Assembly: GCF_040796495.1 (NCBI RefSeq)
Contig: NZ_JBFNQN010000006.1
Coordinates: 186,001 to 250,000, forward strand
Reading direction: 5' to 3'
Length of the DNA stretch: 64,000 bases
From: Kineococcus endophyticus
GTDB taxonomy: Bacteria; Actinomycetota; Actinomycetes; Actinomycetales; Kineococcaceae
In this document: positions 21,616-32,956 of the stretch, in pieces
Position numbering within the stretch: position 1 is the stretch's first letter
Layout of the letters: the number at the start of each line of letters is the position of its first letter
Notes under the pieces: model-generated
The model's database searches: none
The model's input: only the letters and a program-made list of their open reading frames with translations
Told to the model about the DNA's origin: nothing
Program-made: the position numbers and the translations under genes

Positions 21616-23499
21616 TCAGCCCAGCTGGGAGTCCACCCAGCACCAGCGCCACGCCTCGCCGGGTTCGGCGCTCACCATCGTCGGGTGCGCCGTCGCGGTG
21701 AAGTGGGCGCGGGAGTGCCGCAGTTCGGAGGAGTCGCAGCAGCCGGTGTAGCCGCAGTGCAGGCAGGTCCGCAGGTGCACCCACGCCGTGCCTGCGGCGA
21801 CGCACTCGGCGCACTCCAGGGGCGGTGCGCCCCAGCGCTGCGTCGCCTCGTCCCGCCCGACCGAGACCCGCAGGTGGTCGCAGCCGTCACCGGCCGTGCG
21901 GGGGGCCAGGGCGCGGTCGGGCGCCAGCGGTTCGAGGTCTTCCAGCCGGTCGAGCAGGGCCTCCTCGAAGTCGACGTCGGCCAGGGCGCGCTGCAGGACC
22001 TCCGGGCTCGCGGCGCCGCGGTCGCGGGCCTGCACGACGACGGCACGTTCGGCGGCCAGCATCTCCAGCCGCAGCGTGGAGTACACGACCGAGGGCGTCA
22101 TGACGTCCGACAGGGGCCGGCCCAGCCGTTCCCAGGCGGCGTGCGAGCGCGACTTCGACCGGCCGCGCAGCTGCATGACGAGGTGCTTCGGTTCATCGCC
22201 GGTGAGGAGTTCGTCCAGGCGGCGCAACCCCGCCGCGGCCGCGGCGTCCCCCAGGGCGGCGGCCGCGAGCGCGTCCTGCGCGGGGTCGGGGCCGGGGATC
22301 GCGAGCCGCCGCACGACCGTCGGCAGCGTCAGCCCCTGCACGAGCAGGGTGCCGACCACGGTCGTGAACGCCGCGAGGAGCAGCACGTCCCGCCCGGGCA
22401 CGTCCTCCGGGATGAGCTGCGCGGCAGCGAGGGTGACCACCCCGCGCATCCCCGCCCAGGACAGCAGCAGGGAGACGCCCGGGGACCAGGCCCGGGCGCG
22501 CAACCTCGGCACGGCGTGGAAGAACCCCGAGGCGGCGAAGACGAAGACGAACCGCGCCGCGATCGTGGCGACGAGCACGCCGGCGCAGACGGCGACGACG
22601 CGGGCACCGGAGTACCCGCTCTCGGCCGCGCCGGCCAGCAGCAGCGGGAACTGCAGGCCGATGAGGAGGAACACCGCGTTCTCGAGGAGGAACGCGACCG
22701 TGCGCCAGTTCAGCGTCTCCGCGACCCGGGACGCCGCCGTCTGCACCTTCGGCGAGACGTGCGCCATCGCCAGGCCGGTGACGACCACGGCCAGCACCCC
22801 GGACACGTGGACCGCCTCGGCCGGCAGGAACGCGAGGTAGGGGGCGACGAACGACAGCGCGGTGTCGAGGACGGGGTTCTCGATGCGGCGGCGGACGAGG
22901 GCCAGGACCGCGGCGACGACCCCGCCGATGACCACGGCGCCCACGACGGCGAGGACGAACTCACCGCCGATGTGCCAGGGGGACAGCTGGGTGGTGAGGG
23001 CGGACGTGGCCGCGGCCAGGGCGATGAGGGCCGAGGCGTCGTTGAGGAGGCTCTCCTCCTCGAGCATCGTCGCGACGCGGCGCGGCAGTCCGAGCCGGCG
23101 ACCGATGGCCGTGGCGGCCACGGCGTCCGGCGGCGCGACGACCGCGCCGAGCGCCATGCACGCCGCGAGCGCGACCCCCGGCAGCAGCCACGACGTCGTC
23201 CAGCCCACGACGAGCGTCGTGAAGACCACGAGGACGACGGAGAGCAGGACCGTCGCGGTCTTGTTGCGGCGGAAGTCCACGAGCGAGGTCGACGCGGTGG
23301 TGGCGTAGAGCAGCGGGGGGAGCAGGCCGTTGAGGACGAGTTCGGGGCCGAGGCTGAAGGACGGGACGCCGGGGACGAGCGCGGCGAGCGCGCCCACGAC
23401 CACGAGGACCAGCGGGGTCGGCCAGCCGAACCGGTCGCAGGCCGCCGCCACCGCACACACCCCGACCGTCAGCGCCACGAGCGCGATCGCGATCTCCAC
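21616..23499 (-). CDS. CPA1 Na+/H+ antiporter fused to a C-terminal UBP-type zinc finger
   Basis: A 627-residue membrane antiporter exchanging cytoplasmic Na+ for H+. Residues 1-400 hold about twelve membrane segments. They include LEEESLLNDASALIALAAA near 150, with the Asn-Asp pair of CPA1 exchangers, and WAGMRGVVTLAAA near 350. Residues 400-530 are a cytoplasmic helical region. Residues 535-620 form a UBP zinc finger (GCDHL, CAECVAAGTAWVHLRTCLHCGYTGCCD, RHSRAHF-TATAHP), with Cys and His ligands in the usual order. The fusion is rare outside actinobacteria. The finger binds ubiquitin C-termini in eukaryotes but its bacterial role is unknown. GTG start, weak ribosome-binding site. Confidence 0.9.
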   Translation of the reverse strand: MEIAIALVALTVGVCAVAAACDRFGWPTPLVLVVVGALAALVPGVPSFSLGPELVLNGLLPPLLYATTASTSLVDFRRNKTATVLLSVVLVVFTTLVVGWTTSWLLPGVALAACMALGAVVAPPDAVAATAIGRRLGLPRRVATMLEEESLLNDASALIALAAATSALTTQLSPWHIGGEFVLAVVGAVVIGGVVAAVLALVRRRIENPVLDTALSFVAPYLAFLPAEAVHVSGVLAVVVTGLAMAHVSPKVQTAASRVAETLNWRTVAFLLENAVFLLIGLQFPLLLAGAAESGYSGARVVAVCAGVLVATIAARFVFVFAASGFFHAVPRLRARAWSPGVSLLLSWAGMRGVVTLAAAQLIPEDVPGRDVLLLAAFTTVVGTLLVQGLTLPTVVRRLAIPGPDPAQDALAAAALGDAAAAAGLRRLDELLTGDEPKHLVMQLRGRSKSRSHAAWERLGRPLSDVMTPSVVYSTLRLEMLAAERAVVVQARDRGAASPEVLQRALADVDFEEALLDRLEDLEPLAPDRALAPRTAGDGCDHLRVSVGRDEATQRWGAPPLECAECVAAGTAWVHLRTCLHCGYTGCCDSSELRHSRAHFTATAHPTMVSAEPGEAWRWCWVDSQLG

Positions 23500-23526
23500 G
23501 GCGGGGAGACTACGGCGCGGAGCGGG

Positions 23527-23555
23527 GCCGCGGGACCGGGTACCGGTCCCGCGGC
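23527..23555. terminator. Hairpin after the aldehyde dehydrogenase gene
   Basis: gccgcgggaccgg / ccggtcccgcggc form a 13-bp perfect stem with a GTA loop. It starts 12 nt after the minus-strand aldehyde dehydrogenase stop and before the antiporter start, so it probably separates the two transcripts. Confidence 0.75.
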
Positions 23556-23566
23556 TGCCCCGACGG

Positions 23567-25030
23567 TCAGAAGGGGTAGGACCCCGGGCGGCGGCGCATC
23601 GTGACCCAGCGCGTCTCGGTGAACGCCTCGACGTTCGCCTCCACGCCGCCGTGCCGCGATCCCGTCCCGGACGACCCGACGCCGCCGAACGGGGCGTTCG
23701 CCTCGTCGTTCACCGTCTGGTCGTTGATGTGCACGATGCCGGTCGGGATGCGCTGCGCCAGTTCGTACCCGGCCATCGCGTCGGCGGTCACGATCCCCAG
23801 CGACAGGCCGTACTCGGTGTCGGCGGCGAGCTGGACGGCCTCGTCGTCGTCGCGGAAGGGGACGACGGAGGCCACGGGGCCGAACACCTCGTCGCAGTAG
23901 GCGGCGGCGTCGCGCGGCGGGTTCGCGAGCACGGTCGGCCGGTAGAACAGGCCCTCGTACGTCCCGCCGGCGCGCAGTTCGGCGCCCTTGGCGACGGCGT
24001 CCTCGACGAGGCCGTGGACGCGGTCGCGCTGCGTCTCGTCGATGAGGGGCCCGAGGTGGACCTGGCCGGCCGCGGGGTCGCCGACGTGCATCGACTCGGC
24101 CTTGGCCGCGAGCTTCTCGACGTAGGACGCGTAGAGCGACTCGTGCACGAGGTGCCGGCCCACGGTCATGCAGATCTGTCCCTGGTGCAGGAACGCACCC
24201 CACGTCGCGAGGTTCACGGCCTCGTCGACGTCGGCGTCGTGCCGGACGAGGAACGCGGAGTTGCCGCCCAGTTCGAGGTGGGCCCGCTTGAGGTGCTTGC
24301 CGGCCAGTTCGCCGACGCTGCGGCCGGCGCGGGTCGAGCCCGTGAACGCGATGACGCGGACGCGCGGTTCGGTGACCAGTGCCTGCCCGACGTCCCCGCC
24401 ACCCGGGACGAGCTGCAGCAGCCCCGGCGGCAACCCGGCCTCCTCGAAGATCCGGACCATCGTCACACCGCCCGTGACGACCGTGCGGGGGTCGGGCTTG
24501 AGCAGCACGGCGTTGCCGAGGGCCAGCGCGGGTGCGACGGCGCGGATGCCCAGGATGAGCGGCACGTTGAACGGCGAGATGACGCCCACGACCCCGACCG
24601 GCACGCGCTGGGCCAGGGACAACCGCGGTTCCTCGCTCGTCAGGACCGACCCCGACGCCGCCGACGGCAGCGCAGCCGCCTCGTAGCACTCGGCCGCCGT
24701 CACGTGCAGGGCGAACCCGGCCAGCGGCGGGACGGCACCGACCTCGCGCACGTTCCAGCCGGAGATCTCTTCGGCGTGCTCCTCCCACAGCGCTCCCGCG
24801 CGGCGCAGGACGGCGGCGCGGGCGGAGTGCGGCAGGGCGGCCCAGTCGCGCTGGGCCTTCGCGGCGCCCTCCGCGGCACGGGCGACGTCGGCGGCGTCCG
24901 CCATCCCGACCTCGACGAGGGTCTCGCCCGTGGCGGGTTCGACGCTGGGGGTGCTGCCGCCGCCCCCGGGCACCCAGGCCCCGTCGACGTGGATGCGGCC
25001 GGCGAAGTCCTGCGGGTCCAGAAGTGTCAC
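23567..25030 (-). CDS. Aldehyde dehydrogenase (benzaldehyde dehydrogenase-like)
   Basis: A 487-residue NAD(P)+-dependent aldehyde dehydrogenase that oxidises an aldehyde to its acid. The catalytic Cys is in GQICMTVGRH (about 285), the general base Glu in LELGGNSAF (about 254), and the nucleotide loop is FTGSTRAGRSVG near 232. The sequence around PFNVPLILGIRAVAPALALGN and GPLIDETQRD resembles aromatic aldehyde (XylC-type) enzymes, which is a soft assignment. GTG 25030 has gaggagg 5 nt upstream. It follows a zinc alcohol dehydrogenase gene by 43 bp, so the pair could oxidise an alcohol to an acid in two steps. Confidence 0.9.
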   Translation of the reverse strand: MTLLDPQDFAGRIHVDGAWVPGGGGSTPSVEPATGETLVEVGMADAADVARAAEGAAKAQRDWAALPHSARAAVLRRAGALWEEHAEEISGWNVREVGAVPPLAGFALHVTAAECYEAAALPSAASGSVLTSEEPRLSLAQRVPVGVVGVISPFNVPLILGIRAVAPALALGNAVLLKPDPRTVVTGGVTMVRIFEEAGLPPGLLQLVPGGGDVGQALVTEPRVRVIAFTGSTRAGRSVGELAGKHLKRAHLELGGNSAFLVRHDADVDEAVNLATWGAFLHQGQICMTVGRHLVHESLYASYVEKLAAKAESMHVGDPAAGQVHLGPLIDETQRDRVHGLVEDAVAKGAELRAGGTYEGLFYRPTVLANPPRDAAAYCDEVFGPVASVVPFRDDDEAVQLAADTEYGLSLGIVTADAMAGYELAQRIPTGIVHINDQTVNDEANAPFGGVGSSGTGSRHGGVEANVEAFTETRWVTMRRRPGSYPF

Positions 25031-25073
25031 GAGTCCTCCTCGACAGGTGTGGACCCCCATCGTGCACGAGGAC

Positions 25074-26102
25074 TCAGGGACGCAGGACGGTGATCCCCGC
25101 AGTTGTCGCGGCGCCCACCTCGGCGAGGGCGCGGGGCCCGGCCTCCAGCGGCAGTTCCCGCGTCACGAGGTCGTCCAGCGGGAAGCGCCCGGAGGCGACG
25201 AGCGCCAGGAGGCGCGGGTAGTCGTGGGCCGCCATGCCGTGGCTGCCGAGCACCTGCAGCTCCCCGGCGATGACGAGGTCCATCGGCACCGACGGTGTCC
25301 CCGCGGCGGCCGGCAGCAGGCCGACCTGCACGTGCCGTCCGCGTCGGCGCAGCGAGCGGACGGACCCCTCGCACGTCGCCGGCAGCCCGACGGCGTCGAG
25401 GGACAGGTGGGCGCCACCGCCGGTGAGGTCGCGGACCGCCTCGACCGCGCCGTCCGCCGGCACGGCGTGCTCGGCGCCGAACGCCAGCGCGAGCTCGCGC
25501 GCGGCCGGGGAGGGGTCGACGGCCACGACGCGCGCCCCGGCGGCGGCCGCGACGGCCACGGCCGACAGCCCGACCCCGCCCGCGCCGTGGACGGCGACGA
25601 ACTCCCCGGCGCGCACGGCCCCGACGTCGGTGACGGCGCGGAACGCCGTCGCGACCCGGCACCCCAGCGCGGCCGCGGAGGAGGCGGAGAAACCTTCCGG
25701 CAGCGCGACGAGGTTCACGTCGGCGTGGTCGAGGGCGACGAGGTCGGCGAACGAACCCCACCCGGTGAACCCCGGCTGGGTCTGCGACCGGCACACCTGC
25801 TGCGCGCCGGCGGCGCACTCCGGGCACGTCCCGCAGGCCGTGACGAACGGGGTCGTGACGCGGTCGCCGACGCGCCAGTTCCGCACGTCGGCGCCGACCG
25901 CGGCCACCGTCCCGGCGAGTTCGTGCCCCGGCACGTGCGGCAGCACGACGTCGTCGTCGTGCCCCTGCCACGCGTGCCAGTCGCTGCGGCACACCCCCGT
26001 CGCCTCGACGGCCACGACGACCCCGTGCGGGGCCGGCGTGGGGTCCTCGACGTCGGCCAGGTGCGCGGGCGCGTCGAACTCGGTGACCAGGACGGCGCGC
26101 AC
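25074..26102 (-). CDS. Zinc-dependent alcohol dehydrogenase
   Basis: A 342-residue medium-chain dehydrogenase. Catalytic zinc ligands are Cys in GVCRSDWH (about 38) and His in PGHE (about 60). The structural zinc Cys cluster is CGTCPECAAGAQQVC (about 90-104). The NAD-binding motif is GAGGVGLSAVAVAAAAGARVVAVD near 174. It oxidises alcohols or reduces aldehydes in the cytoplasm. The GTG start lies 3 bp after the purB stop, with a GAGGAC ribosome-binding site inside purB. The downstream aldehyde dehydrogenase is the probable pathway partner. Confidence 0.92.
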   Translation of the reverse strand: MRAVLVTEFDAPAHLADVEDPTPAPHGVVVAVEATGVCRSDWHAWQGHDDDVVLPHVPGHELAGTVAAVGADVRNWRVGDRVTTPFVTACGTCPECAAGAQQVCRSQTQPGFTGWGSFADLVALDHADVNLVALPEGFSASSAAALGCRVATAFRAVTDVGAVRAGEFVAVHGAGGVGLSAVAVAAAAGARVVAVDPSPAARELALAFGAEHAVPADGAVEAVRDLTGGGAHLSLDAVGLPATCEGSVRSLRRRGRHVQVGLLPAAAGTPSVPMDLVIAGELQVLGSHGMAAHDYPRLLALVASGRFPLDDLVTRELPLEAGPRALAEVGAATTAGITVLRP

Positions 26103-26105
26103 GGT

Positions 26106-27539
26106 TCAGTCCTCGTCGAGGACGGACACCAGCGCGGCGGCGTCACCCGTGTAGTCGGCCGGCGTCAGAAGCGACAACCGGGCCGCCTCCCCGTCGGGCA
26201 GTCCGAGGCCGGCGACGAACTCCTGCAGCTTGGCCTGGTCGACCTTGCGACCGCGGGTCAGTTCCTTGAGGCGCTCGTAGGGTTCCGGCAGCCCGTGCAC
26301 GCGCATGACGGACTGCACGGCCTCGCCGAGGACCTCCCAGTTCTGGTCCAGGTCGGCCGCGAGCGCCACGGGGACGGCGTCGAGGCCGGCGAGCCCGCGC
26401 TGGGCGTTCTCGATCGCGAGCAGCGAGTGGCCGAACGCGACACCGATGTTGCGCTGCATGGAGGAGTCGGTGAGGTCGCGCTGCATCCGCGACGTCGTGA
26501 GCGTCTCCTCCAGCACCCGGAACAGCCCGCCGGAGACCTCGAGGTTCGCCTCGGCGTTCTCGAAGCGGATGGGGTTCACCTTGTGCGGCATGGTGGAGGA
26601 GCCGACGGTTCCCTGACCGCGGACCTGGGCGAAGAACCCGTAGGAGATGTACGTCCAGACGTCGGTGCAGAGGTTGTGCAGCACCCGGCCGTAGCGGGAG
26701 ACGTCGGCGTACAGCTCGGCCTGCCAGTCGTGCGACTCGATCTGCGTGGTCAGCGGGTTCCAGGTGAGACCGAGACCGGTGACGAACTCGCGGGAGACCG
26801 CCGGCCAGTCCGTCGTCGGGACCGCGGCGCGGTGCGCGGCGTACGTCCCGGTGGCGCCGTTGAACTTCCCCAGGAACTCCGCACCCTGGACGTTCCGCAG
26901 CTGGCGGCGCATGCGGTGGGCGAGGACGGCGAGTTCCTTGCCGAGCGTCGTCGGCGTCGCGGGCTGGCCGTGGGTGCGGGACAGCATCGGCACGTCGCGC
27001 AGGTCGTGGGCCATGCGGACGACGTCGTCGACCAGGCTCGTCGCGGCGGGCAGCCACACCTGCTGCACGGCGTCGCGGACCATGAGCGCGTAGGACAGGT
27101 TGTTGATGTCCTCGCTCGTGCAGAACAGGTGGGTGAGTTCGGCGACGTCCGCGAGCGACGTGCCCTCGAGGCGGCGCTTGATCCAGTACTCGACGGCCTT
27201 GACGTCGTGGACGGTGACGCGCTCGATCTCGCCGAGTTCGGCGACGGCCGCCGCGTCGAACCGCAACGGGAGCTCACGCAGGAACGCGGTCTCGTCCTGC
27301 GTGATGCGGCGCACGCCGGGGACGACGTCGTGGGTGCCGAGGAAGACGAGCCACTCGACCTCGACGTGGATGCGTCGGCGGTTCAGCGCCGCCTCGGACA
27401 GGTGCGCGGCCAGCGGCGCGACGGAGCGGCGGTAGCGCCCGTCGAGGGGGCCGAGCGCGGGGTCGCCCAGGTCTGCGGCGTCCGGGGTGGCGGTGAGGGG
27501 GGTGGTGGCGGCGTCCAGCTCGTCGGTCACGGGCCACAT
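26106..27539 (-). CDS. purB: Adenylosuccinate lyase
   Basis: A 477-residue fumarase-superfamily lyase that works twice in purine synthesis: SAICAR to AICAR, and adenylosuccinate to AMP. The signature GSSTMPHKVNPIRFENAEANLE lies near residue 320. The catalytic His is in SRTHGQPATP near 182. LGPLDGRYRRSVAPL near residue 28 marks the longer (E. coli-type) subgroup. The ATG start is used; GTG four codons in is possible. It heads a three-gene run with the two dehydrogenases, separated by 3 bp and 43 bp. No functional link to them is obvious. Confidence 0.93.
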   Translation of the reverse strand: MWPVTDELDAATTPLTATPDAADLGDPALGPLDGRYRRSVAPLAAHLSEAALNRRRIHVEVEWLVFLGTHDVVPGVRRITQDETAFLRELPLRFDAAAVAELGEIERVTVHDVKAVEYWIKRRLEGTSLADVAELTHLFCTSEDINNLSYALMVRDAVQQVWLPAATSLVDDVVRMAHDLRDVPMLSRTHGQPATPTTLGKELAVLAHRMRRQLRNVQGAEFLGKFNGATGTYAAHRAAVPTTDWPAVSREFVTGLGLTWNPLTTQIESHDWQAELYADVSRYGRVLHNLCTDVWTYISYGFFAQVRGQGTVGSSTMPHKVNPIRFENAEANLEVSGGLFRVLEETLTTSRMQRDLTDSSMQRNIGVAFGHSLLAIENAQRGLAGLDAVPVALAADLDQNWEVLGEAVQSVMRVHGLPEPYERLKELTRGRKVDQAKLQEFVAGLGLPDGEAARLSLLTPADYTGDAAALVSVLDED

Positions 27540-27588
27540 GGTCCCACGCCGTCACCACCGCTCCCGCGGTCCCGGGTCGTCGCGGCGC

Positions 27589-27789
27589 TCAGGCCTTGTC
27601 GACCGAGGACTCCTTGTGCGCGGCCTTCTTGCCGGACTTGTCGCTCTCCACGACGACCTGCGGGTCGTCCTCGGACGCCTTCCGCTTCTGCCCGTACAGC
27701 TCGAAGTCGTCGGTCTTCTTGTCCGTGACCTTCCCCTCGGTCGTGCCCTGCGGGGTGTTCCACTCGACGTGATCGCCCTTCTTCACCAT
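27589..27789 (-). CDS. Hypervirulence-associated TUDOR-domain protein (DUF2945-like)
   Basis: A 66-residue basic protein. KKGDHVEWNTPQGTTEGKVTDKKTDDF is the core of the small TUDOR/DUF2945 family, and the Lys/Ser/Asp-rich tail is typical. The function in bacteria is unknown; members are common in actinobacteria and plant symbionts. ATG start. It sits alone between purB and the MOSC gene, on the same strand as both. Confidence 0.8.
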   Translation of the reverse strand: MVKKGDHVEWNTPQGTTEGKVTDKKTDDFELYGQKRKASEDDPQVVVESDKSGKKAAHKESSVDKA

Positions 27790-27838
27790 GCGTCCAGCGT
27801 CACGGGAGTTCGGGGGCCCCGCACCCCGGAACCCGACC

Positions 27839-28405
27839 TCAGGGCAGCGGGTGCCGGCGCAGGACGGGCTCGCCCGCGCGGGCGGGGTCGAGCGGGACGG
27901 GAGAGCGGAGCACCCCGGCGCCCAGGGCGATGCGGCCGTCGGTCACCGGCGTGCAGCGCAGACCGCCGCGCCCGCGCAGCGCCCGGTGGGCCCCCGGCGC
28001 GGCGACGCGGTCCATCCAGGCGCAGGGGTTGGCCGGCCGGCCACCGTGCAGGGTGACGGACCCGGCCGCCGTGACGACGTCGAAGTCGTGCCCGCGCAAC
28101 GGGTCCAGCTCCACGCCGCGCACGACGACGTTGCGCCGGGCCAGCAACGGGTCCGGGACGGCGGGCAGTTCCAGGTCGCGGGCGACGGCCTTCCACGCCT
28201 CCAGGGCGAGGAACGTCACCGCGGCGTCCATGTGCGCGGCCTTGCCGAAGAACCGGTCCCCGCGGATCCCCTTGCCGGCCACGACCTCGACGACGTCCGG
28301 GGTGTGCGTGGGGACGTCCGCGGCGCCGTCGCGCGGGCGGCCGAAGTAGGCGTGCTCGGGGGAGACGAGGAGGTGCACCACCTCGACCGGGTACTCGTGG
28401 GTCAC
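27839..28405 (-). CDS. MOSC domain-containing protein
   Basis: A 188-residue MOSC-fold protein. The family is related to molybdenum cofactor sulfurases and is thought to carry sulfur or metal groups. GIRGDRFFGKAAH near residue 48, RRNVVVRGVELDPLRG near 97 and GRPANPCAWMDRV near 125 are characteristic; the Cys of the last block is the conserved MOSC cysteine. The GTG overlaps the stop of the fructosamine-kinase-like gene by 4 bp (GTGA), so the two are translationally coupled. A substrate cannot be inferred. Confidence 0.85.
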   Translation of the reverse strand: MTHEYPVEVVHLLVSPEHAYFGRPRDGAADVPTHTPDVVEVVAGKGIRGDRFFGKAAHMDAAVTFLALEAWKAVARDLELPAVPDPLLARRNVVVRGVELDPLRGHDFDVVTAAGSVTLHGGRPANPCAWMDRVAAPGAHRALRGRGGLRCTPVTDGRIALGAGVLRSPVPLDPARAGEPVLRRHPLP

Positions 28406-29163
28406 AGGGCCAGCGTCTCGCGCGCGGCCCGGACCGCCTGCCCGGCGTACCCGGCGCCGAACAGCACGGTGTGGACGAGCAGCGGGTGCAGCTGGTGCAG
28501 CGGGACCCGGCGACGCCACCCGGCCTGGAGGGTGGCGGCCTCGGCGTAGGCGGCGAGGACGCGGTCCAGGTGCGGGAGCCCGAAGAGCGCCAGCATCGCC
28601 AGGTCCGTCTCGGGGTGGCCACCGTGGGCGGCGGGGTCGACGAGCACCGCTCCCTCGGACGACCACAGCACGTTGCCGGACCACAGGTCCCCGTGGAGCC
28701 GGGCCGGTGCGGACGGTCCGCCCGGGAGGTCTGCGGCGAGGAGGCGTTCGCAGACCGCCTCGACCACCTCGGCGTCGGCCGCCGTCAGGTGCCCGGCGTC
28801 CCGGGCCGCGCGCAGGTACGGCCGCAGCCGCTGTTCGGCGTAGAACGCGCTCCAGCCGGTCGGCCCGGTCGTCATCGGCAGGGGCAGCGCCGCGATCCAG
28901 CCGTCTCCGTCGAGGTCCGGCGGCGGCGCGCCGAAGCGGTCCGCCCCGGCGGCGTGCGTGCGGGCGAGGTCGCGGCCGAACGCCTCCGCGGCGGCGGCCG
29001 TCGGCGCAACCCCCACGACGCGCCGGAGCAGCAGCCCGTCGTCCTGCACGGCGAGCACCGGGCACACCGCGACACCGTCCGCCGCGGCCAGCCAGCGCAA
29101 CCCCGCCGCCTCGGCGTCCCGGGGTCCTGGACGGTCGTGGCGCTTGAGGAACGTCTCGCTCAC
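28402..29163 (-). CDS. Fructosamine kinase family protein
   Basis: A 253-residue aminoglycoside/fructosamine-3-kinase-type enzyme. Such kinases phosphorylate ketosamines formed by glycation, so that the protein adduct breaks down. The catalytic loop is LHGDLWSGNVLW near residue 158, and the DFG-equivalent Asp is in VLVDPAAHGGHPETDLAM. FETFLKRH at the start follows the family pattern. GTG 29163 has GAGGATG 6 nt upstream; the longer frame is rejected. It overlaps the MOSC gene by 4 bp. Confidence 0.86.
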   Translation of the reverse strand: MSETFLKRHDRPGPRDAEAAGLRWLAAADGVAVCPVLAVQDDGLLLRRVVGVAPTAAAAEAFGRDLARTHAAGADRFGAPPPDLDGDGWIAALPLPMTTGPTGWSAFYAEQRLRPYLRAARDAGHLTAADAEVVEAVCERLLAADLPGGPSAPARLHGDLWSGNVLWSSEGAVLVDPAAHGGHPETDLAMLALFGLPHLDRVLAAYAEAATLQAGWRRRVPLHQLHPLLVHTVLFGAGYAGQAVRAARETLAL

Positions 29164-29336
29164 GCGCCCATCCTCACCCTGGGGACGACGGCGCGCAGAC
29201 GACGTCGCGGTCTCCACAGGGCTGCCCGACGACCGCCCGTCCACAGCTCGGACCGTCGTCCCGGCCTGACCCGCCCCCCGCGACCTACGGTCGCCCGGCG
29301 TCGATCACGACGCACCCCCCACGGCAGGAGCAGAGC

Positions 29337-29578
29337 ATGGATCCCGGTCAGGCCCACGTCGACACCCTGGCCCGCCGCCTCGCCGCCGAGGCCGAGGACG
29401 TCCGCTCCGTGGGGCGGCACCTGCGCGCGTCCGCGGACGTGGAGTGGACCGGCCTGGCCGCGACCCGCTTCCGGGCCGAGCTGGGGAGGACGGGGGAGCG
29501 GGTCGACCGCCTGGCCCGCACGGTCGAGGACGCGGCCGGCAGCCTGCGTGCGCATGCTGCGGCGATGGCGGGTCCGGT

Positions 29579-29582
<4 letters not shown>
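29337..29582 (+). CDS. WXG100-like small secreted/chaperone protein
   Basis: An 81-residue all-helical protein with a central W-T-G (about residues 37-39), flanked by helices HVDTLARRLAAEAEDVRSVGRHLRAS and LGRTGERVDRLARTVEDAAGSL. This is the hairpin architecture of WXG100/EsxA proteins of type VII secretion. The ATG follows ggcaggagcag. Its stop overlaps the GTG of a lipase-like gene by 4 bp (GTGTGA), the usual small-partner/large-effector order. The C-terminal YxxxD/E secretion signal is not obvious, so it may be a chaperone. Confidence 0.72.
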
Positions 29583-31771
<2,189 letters not shown>

Positions 31772-31775
<4 letters not shown>

Positions 31776-32308
31776 GACGACCGGGTGTCCTGGCCGGCGC
31801 TCGCGGTCGCGCGCAGGGTCGCGCCCCAGCGCTCGACGTACGCGGCGAGCGCCGGGGTGTCCGCGCCCTGCGCCTCCGCCTCGCGGTCGATGAGGTAGAG
31901 CCCGGGGGCGGGCACGGCCGCGCCCAGTTCGGAGAGCACGGGCTTGAGCAGCAGGTCGGCGGCCAGGGCGTGGCCGGGGGCGGCGCCGAGCATGAGCGGG
32001 ACGGCCGTCACGCCGCGCAGTCCCTCGCCACCGGCGAACTGGTCGAGGAACAGCTTGAGCAGACCGGTGTAGGTGGCCTTGAACGTGGGGGAGGCCACGA
32101 CGAGCAGGTCCGCGGAGGCGACGTCGGCGACGGCCTGCTGCACGGTCGGGTCGCCCCAACCGAGCAGCCCCGGGCCGAGCGTCGTGACGTCGACGACCTG
32201 GTCGACGGGGGCCTGCGCGAGCAGTTCGGCGGTGGTCACGGCCGCCGTCAGGGTGCGGGAGCCCGCCTTGGGGTTGCCGCAGACGACGACCGTCCGCAGT
32301 GCGCTCAC
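31772..32308 (-). CDS. NADPH-dependent FMN reductase (SsuE/MsuE-like)
   Basis: A 178-residue flavodoxin-like oxidoreductase. VVVCGNPKAGSRT near residue 8 binds FMN phosphate, and LLVVASPTFKATYTGLLKLFLDQF near 90 is the NADPH-dependent FMN reductase core. It reduces FMN for a flavin monooxygenase. The GTG overlaps the stop of the upstream flavin reductase gene by 4 bp (GTGA), so two flavin-reducing proteins are co-expressed. No monooxygenase gene is adjacent; it would have to act in trans. Its stop overlaps the toxin stop (CTAG). Confidence 0.85.
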
Positions 32309-32844
32309 CCGGCGGGCCGCGGCGTGAGGGTGCGGAACCCCGAGGAGTGCCAGACGAGGGGTTCGGTGTCAGGGGCGGTGCCGGCGGCGTGGACCTGCAG
32401 GAGGACGACGTCGTGGTCGCCGGCGGGGAACTGCGAGTGGATGGAGGCCTCGATCCACACGGGGGCGCCGTGGATGAAGTGCGCGCCGCTGTCGGTGGTC
32501 GTCGTCTGGATGCCGGCGAACCGGTCGGCGGCCTTGGAGGCGAGCTGGCGGGCGGCCAGGTCGTGGGCCTCGCCCAGCACGGAGACGCCGATGCGCGCGG
32601 CGGTCTTGAGCTTGGGCCAGCTGGTGGAGGTGTGCTGGACGGCGAACAGGACCAGCGGGGGGTCCAGGGAGATGCCGACCTGGAAGGAGGAGGCGACCAG
32701 GACGACCGGTTCGGGCCCCTCGCCGGAGTCGACGACGGCCGAGAGGGCGGCGACGCCGGTGGGGAAGAGGGCGAACGTCGTGCGCAGCGCCATCGGATCG
32801 GCGTCCACGGCGACGAGCTCGGGCGGGGTGGGGGTGTCGGTCAC
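32305..32844 (-). CDS. Flavin reductase family protein
   Basis: A 179-residue HpaC/DIM6-type flavin reductase. Features are LRTTFALFPTGVAALSAV near residue 20, VASSFQVGISLDPPLVLFAV near 50, HFIHGAPVWIEASIHSQF near 125, and the GDHDVVLLQVHA strand. The GTG at 32844 has GGAGG upstream. It is the first gene of a two-gene operon with the FMN reductase. It is distantly like the reductase at 2293-2823 but clearly a different protein. Its role is supply of reduced flavin, or use of bound FMN as a cofactor itself. Confidence 0.86.
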   Translation of the reverse strand: MTDTPTPPELVAVDADPMALRTTFALFPTGVAALSAVVDSGEGPEPVVLVASSFQVGISLDPPLVLFAVQHTSTSWPKLKTAARIGVSVLGEAHDLAARQLASKAADRFAGIQTTTTDSGAHFIHGAPVWIEASIHSQFPAGDHDVVLLQVHAAGTAPDTEPLVWHSSGFRTLTPRPAG

Positions 32845-32943
32845 GGTCGGGCCTCCAGCCGGTGGGGTCGTGGCGTCAGAGTCAACCGCACGGCCCCGCC
32901 ACGCCTTCCACGGACGTGACGGATGTCGCAGGCGAGCGGTCCG

Positions 32944-32949
32944 TACGCT
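32944..32949 (+). promoter_or_regulatory. -10 box of a leaderless pat promoter
   Basis: TACGCT fits TANNNT and ends 7 nt before the pat ATG at 32957. There is no ribosome-binding site in between (ggcgcgc), so the transcript is probably leaderless. Confidence 0.55.
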
Positions 32950-32956
32950 GGCGCGC

